From an uncultured Gammaproteobacteria bacterium (GTDB taxonomy: Bacteria > Pseudomonadota > Gammaproteobacteria > Pseudomonadales > Pseudohongiellaceae), in NCBI GenBank assembly GCA_903889815.1, contig CAISYX010000356.1:1-19975 (forward strand): a stretch of DNA of 19,975 bases, in the 5' to 3' direction. The position numbers and the translations under genes are program-made. Below the pieces are notes generated by a model, which was not told where the DNA came from, ran no database searches, and saw only the letters and a program-made list of their open reading frames with translations. Positions 1 to 6,462 of the stretch are shown here, piece by piece; the stretch's first letter is position 1; the number at the start of each line of letters is the position of its first letter.

Positions 1-64
1 ATTGGCGATTAAGGTATGCTTATGAAAATTGGCTCGTAGCGACACAGGCAAGAGACTCCCCGGC

Positions 65-991
65 ATGTTGTCTTCACATCTGGAAATCCATGAAATTCGT
101 GTCTTCAAGACCGTTTGCGATACCGGCGGCTTCAAGTCGGCAGCTGATCGTCTGCATGTTACGCAATCCGCCGTCAGTCAGACCATCGCGAGCCTGGAGC
201 GCAAACTCAGCACACGGCTGATTGAGCGGGGCAAGCCCATCGCGCTGACGGAGTCCGGCACGCGATTGCAAGTGTATGCCGCACGCGTCCTGCAGGAGGA
301 GCACTCGGTGTTGGCAGACATTGCCGACATTCGGCAAGGGGTGGCGTCCACGCTGCAGATTGCCATGAGCGGGTCTGTCAGCCAGCTGTATGGCAACGAA
401 TTGCTGGAGGACTATTGTGACAGCAATCCGCTGACCCGTCTGAAGGTGGATGTGATGCCCAGCCGCAAGATCATCCAGGGCGTCCTGGCAGACTCTCTGG
501 AGCTGGGCTTTGGCCCCTTCCAGCAGCAAATGCCGGCACTGTTGGAGACGGTGCCTCTGTTTCAGGAGTCGCGCAAGTTGGTGATCAGTCGCCTTCATCC
601 GCGTCTGGCCAGATTGCTGCAGGACCCGGAGGACACCATCCGGGAAATCCCGCTCATGGTTTCCCACCTTGAGGACCCTGACGTGCGTCCTGCCATCGAA
701 AAGCTGCGCAACGAGTTCGGCACCATCTGGGAGATCAGCAACCTGTCACAGCGCTTGAACATGGCGGCCAAGAACATTGGCATGTGCTACGTGGACCAGC
801 GTGTGTTGCAGGCCAACGCGGTTTGCGCCGATTTCGTGCCACTGCAGGGGTTGGCCTTCTCCCACATCGACCTGACCTTCGGGCTGTATTTCCGCAAGCG
901 GCGACTGCTTTCCACCGGTGCCCGCCAGTTCATCGACATCTGCAATTCTTTCTCTTTCGACACGCCGCAGGCCAGGAAGCCCTCACGATGA
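65..991 (+). CDS. LysR-family transcriptional regulator
   Basis: This is a DNA-binding regulator of the LysR type, 308 residues if started at the ATG at 65. A winged helix-turn-helix occupies roughly residues 8-65, with the family signature around FKSAADRLHVTQSAVSQ and then the linker helix. The rest is the usual effector-binding domain, ending near residue 300, so the length is normal. A TTG at 29 is in frame and would add 12 residues (MARSDTGKRLPG). I prefer 65 because LysR proteins normally begin about ten residues before the first helix. Neither start has a convincing ribosome binding site. The stop overlaps the ATG of the phospholipase gene (ATGA, 988-991), so the two are probably translationally coupled. 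LysR regulators more often sit divergent to their target, so this co-directional arrangement is less usual. The ligand is unknown. Confidence 0.9.
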   Translation: MLSSHLEIHEIRVFKTVCDTGGFKSAADRLHVTQSAVSQTIASLERKLSTRLIERGKPIALTESGTRLQVYAARVLQEEHSVLADIADIRQGVASTLQIAMSGSVSQLYGNELLEDYCDSNPLTRLKVDVMPSRKIIQGVLADSLELGFGPFQQQMPALLETVPLFQESRKLVISRLHPRLARLLQDPEDTIREIPLMVSHLEDPDVRPAIEKLRNEFGTIWEISNLSQRLNMAAKNIGMCYVDQRVLQANAVCADFVPLQGLAFSHIDLTFGLYFRKRRLLSTGARQFIDICNSFSFDTPQARKPSR

Positions 992-2061
992 CAGCTCTGC
1001 AATTGTATGCCGGGCCGACAGCCCTGGCGTCCATACAACGTGATGGGCTGAGCCCGGAGCAATTCCGCACCATCGTGGGCGCGTCTGGTGGGCCGAAATG
1101 GTTCGTGCTTTACGGACTGGACCGCTATCTGGCCGGGGAGTTCTTTGCAGGACGTCGGCAACCCCTTGAAACCATTGGCTCGTCGGCGGGCGCCTGGCGC
1201 CTGAGCTGCCTTGGCCTTGCTGATCCTCTGGCGGGCATCGACAGGCTGGCCTGGCACTATTCCCGCGAGCGCTACTCTGCCCGGCCGACAACTCAGGAAA
1301 TTACCGCCGCGGCCGCGCGTCTTGTCACGCTGGTGCTCGGCCCTGAGGGTGCCGCGCAGATTGCGGGCAACCCCTTGGTGCGCGTGCACATTGTGGCAGA
1401 TCGCGCACGCACCTTGGTCAGCTCCGATCGTAAACTGCTGCTCGGAGCCGGACTGGGCCTGAGCGCGCTGGGCAATGCGCTGAGTCGCCGTCTGCTCGGG
1501 CAATTCTTCCAGCGCGTGGTGTTCCATGCCGGACCCGTGTCGCAGGCGGTCCAGCAGTGGCGCGAATTCAATACTGTCTGTGTGCCACTGAGGCCGGACA
1601 ATGTCGCGGCTGCGCTGCTGGCCAGTGGTGCAATTCCGATCATCATTGACGGCGTGCGTGACATTCCGGGAGCACCGCCGGGCGTCTACCGCGACGGCGG
1701 CATCACCGACTACCACTTCGACGCGCCGCTGCGCCAGGGCGATGGACTGGTGCTCTACCCGCATTTCTACTCAAGGTTCACGCCAGGCTGGTTCGACAAG
1801 TCACTGCCATGGCGAAGCGCTGATCCTGCCAATTTTGACAACGTGCTTGTCCTGGCGCCTTCACCGGCATTCGTGGCGGGCCTGCCTTATGGCAAGATTC
1901 CGGATCGCAAGGACTTTGAAACGCTCGACGATGCCACACGCTTTGCTTGCTGGCAGACTGTGTTGTCGGAAAGTGCCAGACTGGCCGACGAATTCTCCAC
2001 CATGGTGCGCACAGGCCAGGGGCTGGAGCGCATCCTGCCCCTGGCGGCGGCACCCCACTGA
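988..2061 (+). CDS. patatin-like phospholipase
   Basis: This is a predicted acyl hydrolase of the patatin fold, 357 residues. The glycine-rich oxyanion-hole loop is GASGGPKW at residues 31-38. The nucleophile elbow GSSAG places the catalytic serine at 66, and the DGG motif at 236-238 supplies the catalytic aspartate, so the Ser-Asp dyad is complete. There is no signal peptide or clear membrane segment, so a cytoplasmic or peripheral membrane role is likely. Patatins release fatty acids from membrane lipids; the exact substrate cannot be read from sequence. The open frame extends upstream to 784, but the ATG at 988 is chosen because everything before it lies inside the LysR gene and the start overlaps the LysR stop as ATGA. 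The next gene starts 12 bases downstream, suggesting one transcript. Confidence 0.88.
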   Translation: MTALQLYAGPTALASIQRDGLSPEQFRTIVGASGGPKWFVLYGLDRYLAGEFFAGRRQPLETIGSSAGAWRLSCLGLADPLAGIDRLAWHYSRERYSARPTTQEITAAAARLVTLVLGPEGAAQIAGNPLVRVHIVADRARTLVSSDRKLLLGAGLGLSALGNALSRRLLGQFFQRVVFHAGPVSQAVQQWREFNTVCVPLRPDNVAAALLASGAIPIIIDGVRDIPGAPPGVYRDGGITDYHFDAPLRQGDGLVLYPHFYSRFTPGWFDKSLPWRSADPANFDNVLVLAPSPAFVAGLPYGKIPDRKDFETLDDATRFACWQTVLSESARLADEFSTMVRTGQGLERILPLAAAPH

Positions 2062-2073
2062 AGGACATATCCC

Positions 2074-2268
2074 ATGACCGCCCGCTTGCTGTTGAAGAAC
2101 TCTTTCAAGGTTTTGCTCGCTGCCGCTGTGTTGTTGCTGACAGCCTGTCTGGGCACGGTGGTCGGCACCGCTGTGGATGTCACTTTGGAAGTCGCCAAAG
2201 TGCCGTTCAAGGTGGCGGGCGCCGTGGTGGATGTCGCGACGCCCGATGCTGATGACGAAGAGGACTGA
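2074..2268 (+). CDS. small outer-membrane-type lipoprotein
   Basis: This is a 64-residue predicted lipoprotein. The N-terminus is basic (MTARLLLKNSFK), followed by a hydrophobic stretch and the lipobox LLTAC, with the acylated cysteine at about residue 25. The mature part is only about 40 residues: a VVGTAVDVTLEVAKVPFKVAG segment split by small residues, then an acidic tail (DADDEED). It resembles small uncharacterised proteobacterial lipoproteins with a GTVVGTAVD...VAKVPFKV core; I recall these as the NF038104 family but could not check. AAGGA overlapping the upstream stop (2060-2064) serves as ribosome binding site. The gene follows the phospholipase by 12 bases, so the two are probably cotranscribed. 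Function is unknown. Confidence 0.8.
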   Translation: MTARLLLKNSFKVLLAAAVLLLTACLGTVVGTAVDVTLEVAKVPFKVAGAVVDVATPDADDEED

Positions 2269-2280
2269 GGACGAGCGCCT

Positions 2281-2553
2281 TCAATAGCGAAGGGTATTGC
2301 GCGGCTTGAGAGGTGCCAGCAGGAAATAAAAGATCCACGCGAACCAGGACAGGAAGACGATGGCCAGAATCCAGGCGAATTTCTCGCCACCGCTGGTCAC
2401 GTCCGATCCCAGGATCAGCAGGATTGGCAGGAACCACACGAAGAAGCAGCCTGCTACCACTATGAGGGCAAGACCGGCGGTCAGGACAGGAATCATCATC
2501 AGGATGATGGCGCAGACGATCACGAACGTAAGCAACGCGGAAAGTAGTTTCAT
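2281..2553 (-). CDS. small three-helix membrane protein
   Basis: This is a 90-residue, very hydrophobic protein starting MKLLSALLTFVIVC. About three membrane segments can be seen: residues 3-20, 22-48 and 60-80. The pattern of LPILLILGSDVTSGGEKFAW followed by an aromatic WFAWIFYFLLAP segment recalls the short PLDc_N-type or Imm-type two-helix membrane domains, but I cannot assign a family. The frame is open upstream to 2649, but that extension (RFNCGTKFADTRQ...) looks non-coding. AAGGAGG at 2569-2575 lies 15 nt before this ATG, which is unusually long spacing and leaves the start slightly uncertain. The gene converges with the lipoprotein gene with only 12 bases between them. Its leader contains the hairpin cluster at 2676-2713. 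Confidence 0.72.
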   Translation of the reverse strand: MKLLSALLTFVIVCAIILMMIPVLTAGLALIVVAGCFFVWFLPILLILGSDVTSGGEKFAWILAIVFLSWFAWIFYFLLAPLKPRNTLRY

Positions 2554-2657
2554 GGTGTGACGGTGGCGCCTCCTTTGGACGTGGGAAAATCCCCGGCATT
2601 GTCTGGTATCAGCGAATTTCGTGCCACAATTAAAGCGCTTGAAAATCATGTTGTTAT

Positions 2658-2713
2658 AAAAAACAAGTGCGGCCGGACTGGCGCAGTCTGCGCTTTCTCG
2701 CCAGAGTCTGGCG
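2658..2713 (-). terminator. overlapping hairpins followed by a T run, possible attenuator or terminator
   Basis: Three short palindromes overlap or abut. GACTG-GCG-CAGTC is at 2676-2688, GCGCAG-T-CTGCGC at 2681-2693 and CGCCAGA-G-TCTGGCG at 2699-2713. CTGGCG at 2678-2683 can also pair with CGCCAG at 2699-2704, so the hairpins are mutually exclusive in part. Read on the minus strand they are followed, about 12 bases later, by six T residues (2663-2658). They lie in the leader of the small membrane protein gene. The gap before the T run is longer than in a classical intrinsic terminator, so this could be an attenuator, the end of a small RNA, or neither. Confidence 0.35.
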
Positions 2714-2809
2714 GATTTCTTTATCGTGTCCTCTTGCGGCGGGCGCCCGCTTTCCGAGGAGATGCGGCGAGTCTTGCACAGTGTATCCCGGCCCTCGCCG
2801 GTTCGTCAT

Positions 2810-2862
2810 ACAGTGTTGTACTGTATAAATAGATAGTGTATACATATACAGTAAATGACTGT
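2810..2862. promoter_or_regulatory. nested symmetric dyad operator with LexA-like boxes
   Basis: The sequence reads ACAGT-N5-ACTGTATA-N17-TATACAGT-N5-ACTGT, a four-part perfect symmetry centred on 2836. Within it, 2834-2853 matches the 20-base gammaproteobacterial LexA consensus (core CTGT-N8-ACAG) at 18 of 20 positions by my count; the first C of the core is G. An overlapping box at 2819-2838 matches at 16 of 20. An additional half-site, ACAGTGTA, lies at 2778-2785. Possible -10 hexamers TATACA occur at 2839 and 2845, so a bound repressor would block RNA polymerase. The dyad sits between two divergent genes and could control either or both. Confidence 0.55.
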
Positions 2863-2905
2863 GCAAAACCTTTAGACGAACTGAAATCCAAGAGCGAAAA
2901 CGACC

Positions 2906-3154
2906 ATGAGCATGAATCAAAGCGTACGAAACCAAGACTTTTCAGAGACTTACAATGGCGTGCTGGATGCCTCCGTGCAGGAGCAGGAGATCTGGCAGAT
3001 CGCCGCCCATCTGCCGCATACCACAGTGCACGAGATCCGGCAGCGTTTGTTGAATCTGGCGCGAGACCAGCGTTTCGTCATGAACTACTGGCTGAAGGTG
3101 TGCAAACTGCGTGCAGTACGAGGTCTTCCGATGCCGTGGGATGCGATTCATTGA
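2906..3154 (+). CDS. orphan 82-residue protein downstream of the dyad operator
   Basis: This is a soluble, apparently helical protein of 82 residues starting MSMNQSVRNQDF. I do not recognise a family. Residues 27-60 (IWQIAAHLPHTTVHEIRQRL and following) could fold as a helix-turn-helix, since a short helix, a turn at LPHTT and a basic second helix are visible; this is a weak pattern call. The C-terminus is rich in aromatic and basic residues (NYWLKVCKLRAVRG), with no signal peptide or membrane segment. AAGAGCG about 10 bases upstream is a modest ribosome binding site; an ATG two codons later is also possible. The gene stands alone, and its start lies 44 bases after the nested dyad. It may be damage-inducible or may encode a small autoregulator; both are inferences. 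Confidence 0.6.
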   Translation: MSMNQSVRNQDFSETYNGVLDASVQEQEIWQIAAHLPHTTVHEIRQRLLNLARDQRFVMNYWLKVCKLRAVRGLPMPWDAIH

Positions 3155-3207
3155 GAAATTAACTTCGATGAATCCTTAGCTTACATGAGTTTCTTCATGT
3201 TGCTATT

Positions 3208-3213
3208 TATAAT
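3208..3213 (+). promoter_or_regulatory. possible -10 element for the DUF4105 gene
   Basis: A perfect TATAAT lies in an AT-rich stretch between the 82-residue gene and the DUF4105 gene. No good -35 hexamer is present at 16-18 bases, so this is a tentative promoter. If used, transcription would begin near 3220, which would exclude the TTG at 3216 as the start codon of the downstream gene. Confidence 0.35.
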
Positions 3214-3371
3214 CCTTGCTTGATCGAACTGGTTTGTTTGATATGATTGCCGCCAATCGCCCCACACGGGCCTGGCCCTACAACATTATCCTCACGGCAG
3301 TTCACCGATCATTGACTCCTTTCGACGCTAAACTCAGCCTTGTTCCCTGCCTGCAGCGCTGCACAGGACGA

Positions 3372-4745
3372 GTGGCCAGACTTCTGCGAATGCTGACTGT
3401 GACGGCCAGCTGTCTGCTGGCTGGCACCAGTGTGCAGGCTGCGGAAGATGTGGTGAATGGCGCGGAGGGGCCAGGGCTGCCGGAAATCACCAACCCGCAG
3501 TCCATCCGCCTGCCAGCCGATTTAAGTCAGGTTGATTTCTATCTCGTCACCGTCGATGTCGGCAACAACATCTGGGACAACTTCGGGCACACGGCGCTGC
3601 GTGTGGTGGATCGCTCCAGCAATTCCGATCTCGTGTTCAACTGGGGCCTGTTCGACGCCAGCGTCGGCAATGTCACCTTTGCCAGCAACTTCTTTCGCGG
3701 CATTCTCAATTACCAGCTGGGCGTGTCACCACCAGCCTGGGAGTTCGGGCGTTATGAGCGTGAGCAACGCTCGGTCTGGCAGGATCACCTCAATCTCACC
3801 ACCGCCCAGAAAGCCACGCTTTACCGCCGGCTGGCGTGGAATCTGCGCGAAGAGAACATCGTTTACTCCTACCAATACTTCTTCGACAACTGTACTACCC
3901 GTGTCCGGGATTACCTTGACGAGGCCCTCGGCGGCCGGCTGGCCGAGCAGAGCCGCGCTCAGGTGCCGCGCACCTTCCGCGACGAAGTCCTGTCCCACTA
4001 CGCGACTGTACCTCCTGTCGCTGTGTCTCTTGATATCCTGATGAACGAGCGCATCGACAGGCGCATGACGCGCTGGGAGTCGATGTTTCTGCCAGCGACC
4101 TTGCGCACAGAATTGTTGGCGTTCTCCTCCGATGTCATGAATGGCATGCAGCGCCAGCCTCTGCTGGACGAACCACAGGTAGTCATGGAATTCACGCCAC
4201 CGGCTGCAGGACCGAATGCCTATCATGTGCTCGGTGCAGCGCTGTTTGGCGCAGTACTGTTTCTGTTTTTGACGCTCAAGCGCATCCCGATCTCCTCCTT
4301 TTCCAGCCGCACGGGATTCACGCTGCGGCTGCCGGGGCTCAGTTACCGGGTGATGGGGATCATGGCGCTGTTGCTGAGCCTGGTGGGTGGCAGCTACGGC
4401 CTCATCATGGCGGCAGCGTGGCAGGAATCTGCGCACCTGGATCTGCACAACAATCTTAATCTGCTGCTGTTCTGGCCTACCGATATCCTCGGCCTGCTGC
4501 TCAGTCTGCGCTGGCTGGTATCGGGGCGGGTATGCCAGCTTGGCAAGACGACGGTCACCCTGATCAAGTTGTATTTGCTGCTCCACCTCTTCGCGGCCAT
4601 CGTCTATGTGTTTTTGGCGCTTGCTGGCATTGCGTCTCAGAACGTTGTCTCGCTGCTCATTTTTGTCGTTCCTGCGCTCATGGGTTTCGCCGTTCTGGTC
4701 TGGAATGCCGGGTTCAGTGCCATCAGGCGCATCCGCTTCTCCTGA
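3372..4745 (+). CDS. DUF4105 (Lnb_N) periplasmic domain protein with C-terminal membrane helices
   Basis: With a GTG start at 3372 the protein has 457 residues. It opens with a signal peptide (MARLLRMLTV, hydrophobic core, cleavage near VQA-AED at 23). The DUF4105/Lnb N-terminal domain follows at about 50-270, with the conserved FGHTALRV (71-78), FNWGLFD and YFFDNCTTRVRDYL (169-182, Cys174). About five membrane helices follow between residues 285 and 450, ending in a basic tail (AIRRIRFS). The frame is open back to 3216, with an ATG at 3243. Residues encoded there look unlike a signal peptide and no ribosome binding site precedes them, whereas AGGA (3365-3368) precedes the GTG closely. The start is therefore uncertain. 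The biochemical role of this family is poorly known; a periplasmic cysteine-peptidase-like or envelope role is only a guess. Confidence 0.82.
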   Translation: MARLLRMLTVTASCLLAGTSVQAAEDVVNGAEGPGLPEITNPQSIRLPADLSQVDFYLVTVDVGNNIWDNFGHTALRVVDRSSNSDLVFNWGLFDASVGNVTFASNFFRGILNYQLGVSPPAWEFGRYEREQRSVWQDHLNLTTAQKATLYRRLAWNLREENIVYSYQYFFDNCTTRVRDYLDEALGGRLAEQSRAQVPRTFRDEVLSHYATVPPVAVSLDILMNERIDRRMTRWESMFLPATLRTELLAFSSDVMNGMQRQPLLDEPQVVMEFTPPAAGPNAYHVLGAALFGAVLFLFLTLKRIPISSFSSRTGFTLRLPGLSYRVMGIMALLLSLVGGSYGLIMAAAWQESAHLDLHNNLNLLLFWPTDILGLLLSLRWLVSGRVCQLGKTTVTLIKLYLLLHLFAAIVYVFLALAGIASQNVVSLLIFVVPALMGFAVLVWNAGFSAIRRIRFS

Positions 4746-4846
4746 GTACCGTACACAAGCAACTGGTCCGGGCAGGGTTGCTGCTGGACAGGCTTGCAAT
4801 TCCTGTCTATTTCTTGAAGTACAGAATTTCGTCCAGGGAGCAGAAC

Positions 4847-5140
4847 ATGCGCATGCAAAGGAATGCAGAGGCGCCGGGGGCCGATTATTTGCGCGGGCCG
4901 GTGGTCAGGGACATTACGCAGGATGGCAAGACCGTTCGCGTCATCGCCGAGTCAGCAGGCCCCCGTGGCTGGCTGCTGCGGGTAATCGGCAGGCGCGGGC
5001 AAGTATCTGAATGGACCGGATATTTCGACAGTGCAGCCGAGGCCATCACGACTGCGCTCACCGCCATTCGCTATGAAGGTATCGAAGATTTCTACGATGA
5101 TCCGGTGTTTCAGGCCCTCGAAAACCCCTGCAAGCACTGA
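4847..5140 (+). CDS. orphan 97-residue protein
   Basis: I do not recognise this small soluble protein. It starts MRMQRNAEAPGADYLRG. The centre looks like a beta-sheet, with alternating hydrophobic and charged residues (KTVRVIAESAG, GWLLRVIGRRGQVSEWTGYF). It is followed by a helix (SAAEAITTALTAIRYEGIEDF) and a short acidic tail. No signal peptide or membrane segment is present. The start is supported by an AGGGAG ribosome binding site at 4835-4840, six bases before the ATG. The frame is open further upstream, but that part overlaps the DUF4105 gene in another frame and is rejected. The 101-base gap before it contains a 6-bp inverted repeat with a 13-base loop (AGCAAC 4758-4763, GTTGCT 4777-4782) without a T run. 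The gene may be monocistronic or may lead into the acyl-CoA dehydrogenase operon 93 bases later. Confidence 0.72.
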   Translation: MRMQRNAEAPGADYLRGPVVRDITQDGKTVRVIAESAGPRGWLLRVIGRRGQVSEWTGYFDSAAEAITTALTAIRYEGIEDFYDDPVFQALENPCKH

Positions 5141-5233
5141 GTCACGGAAAGGTGCTAGAGTCGGCGCACTGAAGCGCATTGCTTCCGCTGTTGCGGCGGA
5201 TCGTCTCTGCAGCATGTCTACAGGAGAGTTCGT

Positions 5234-6433
5234 GTGAACGCCGCCTTTACCCCCGCAGAACTGGAATTCCAGGAAGAAGTGCGCGCCTTTCTGGCGGCGG
5301 AGTTCCCCAGTGAAATCCGCCACAAAATTGCGCGTCACGTGCCGCTGGAAAAAGACGATTTCGTGCGCTGGCAGAAAGTGCTCCATCGCAAGGGCTGGGC
5401 CGCACCCAATTGGCCCGTTGCGTTCGGCGGCACGGGCTGGACAGCTGCGCAGAAATACATCTTCGCGCAGGAGATGGCGAAGGCCGGCGCACCTGAGCCG
5501 GTGCCATTCGGTATGAAGATGGTGGCGCCCGTCATCATCACCTATGGCAACGACGAGCAGAAACAGCGCTTCCTGCCCGACATCCTCGCCAGCAATGTCT
5601 GGTGGTGTCAGGGCTATTCCGAGCCCAATGCCGGTTCTGACCTGGCCTCACTGAAAACGACGGCAGTGCGCGAGGGCAATCACTATGTCGTCAATGGCAC
5701 CAAGACCTGGAACACGCTCGGGCAGTATGCCGACTGGATATTCTGCCTGGTGCGCACGGATATCACCGCCAGGAAGCAGGAGGGCATCAGCTTTCTGCTG
5801 ATCGACATGAAGTCGCCGGGCATCAAGGTGTCTCCCATTTACCTGCTGGACGGCACCCCCGAAGTGAATGAAGTGCACTTCGACAATGTGCGTGTCCCGG
5901 TCGAGAACCGCATCGGCGAGGAGAACCAGGGCTGGACGTATGCAAAAGTGCTGCTGACCCATGAGCGCACCAATATTGCCGGTGTGCCGCGCTCCAAGGT
6001 GCGGCTGGAAGAACTCAAGGCCGGTGCAGCCGCCGCGCCGGACGGGCAAGGTGGCAACCTGCTGCAGGACCCGGTGTTTGCTCACAAGATTGCCGAAACC
6101 GAGATCCAGATTCTGGCCCTGGAATATGCAGAGCTGCGCGCACTTGCGGCCGTCAGTGTCGGCAAGGCGCCGGGACCCGAATCCTCCATTCTCAAGATAG
6201 TGGGCACAGAGGCCGCGCAGCGAATTGATGAACTGGCCATGGAGCTGGCGGCGCTGCAAGGCCTGCCTTTCGTGCCCGAGCAGTTTGAGGACGGTTTTGA
6301 CGGCGAACTGATCGGAGCGGAAGGCGAGGCCAGTGCCATGCTCACTTACTTCAACAATCGCAAGCAATCGATCTTTGGCGGGTCCAACGAGATACAGAAG
6401 AACATCATCAGCAAGGCCGTACTCGGACTTTGA
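5234..6433 (+). CDS. acyl-CoA dehydrogenase, probable catalytic (alpha) subunit
   Basis: This is a flavin-dependent enzyme that introduces the alpha,beta double bond into an acyl-CoA, 399 residues. The standard three-part fold is visible: N-terminal helices, then the beta domain with the flavin/substrate motif CQGYSEPNAGSDLASLKTTA (125-144), then C-terminal helices ending FGGSNEIQKNIISKAVLGL. The usual catalytic glutamate before the final GSNE/GTNE motif is absent (IFGGSNE). A glutamate at 244 (LLTHERTNIAG) occupies the helix-G position used by isovaleryl-CoA dehydrogenase and by heteromeric steroid-type enzymes. It starts at GTG with AGGAG seven bases upstream. The adjacent gene encodes a second, diverged subunit, so an alpha2beta2 complex of the PimC/PimD or ChsE type is likely. 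The substrate (dicarboxylate, branched or steroid side chain) cannot be read from sequence. Confidence 0.92.
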   Translation: MNAAFTPAELEFQEEVRAFLAAEFPSEIRHKIARHVPLEKDDFVRWQKVLHRKGWAAPNWPVAFGGTGWTAAQKYIFAQEMAKAGAPEPVPFGMKMVAPVIITYGNDEQKQRFLPDILASNVWWCQGYSEPNAGSDLASLKTTAVREGNHYVVNGTKTWNTLGQYADWIFCLVRTDITARKQEGISFLLIDMKSPGIKVSPIYLLDGTPEVNEVHFDNVRVPVENRIGEENQGWTYAKVLLTHERTNIAGVPRSKVRLEELKAGAAAAPDGQGGNLLQDPVFAHKIAETEIQILALEYAELRALAAVSVGKAPGPESSILKIVGTEAAQRIDELAMELAALQGLPFVPEQFEDGFDGELIGAEGEASAMLTYFNNRKQSIFGGSNEIQKNIISKAVLGL

Positions 6434-6462
6434 ATTGCGCCCGGGACGAGTGAGGACACAAC

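Larger units (their letters stand above)
2554..2905. other. gene-free regulatory stretch of about 350 bases
   Basis: No plausible gene was found here; the few short open frames lack ribosome binding sites and family-like sequence. The stretch separates a minus-strand gene ending its leader at 2553 from a plus-strand gene starting at 2906, so it must hold both promoters. Two structured areas stand out: overlapping palindromes at 2676-2713 and an AT-rich nested dyad at 2810-2862. They are listed separately. Confidence 0.6.

Noticed and set aside
1..64. Search for a divergent promoter or upstream gene end before the LysR gene
   Set aside because: Too little sequence is present; a short ATG frame at 22 stops after five codons and nothing else can be supported.
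2836..3162. Plus-strand open frame of 108 codons overlapping the 82-residue gene in another frame
   Set aside because: It starts inside the dyad operator, lacks a ribosome binding site and its translation is compositionally odd.
5171..5196. Small hairpins GAAGC-N5-GCTTC and CCGC-N4-GCGG before the acyl-CoA dehydrogenase operon
   Set aside because: The stems are only 4-5 bp, lack a T run and are expected by chance in GC-rich DNA.
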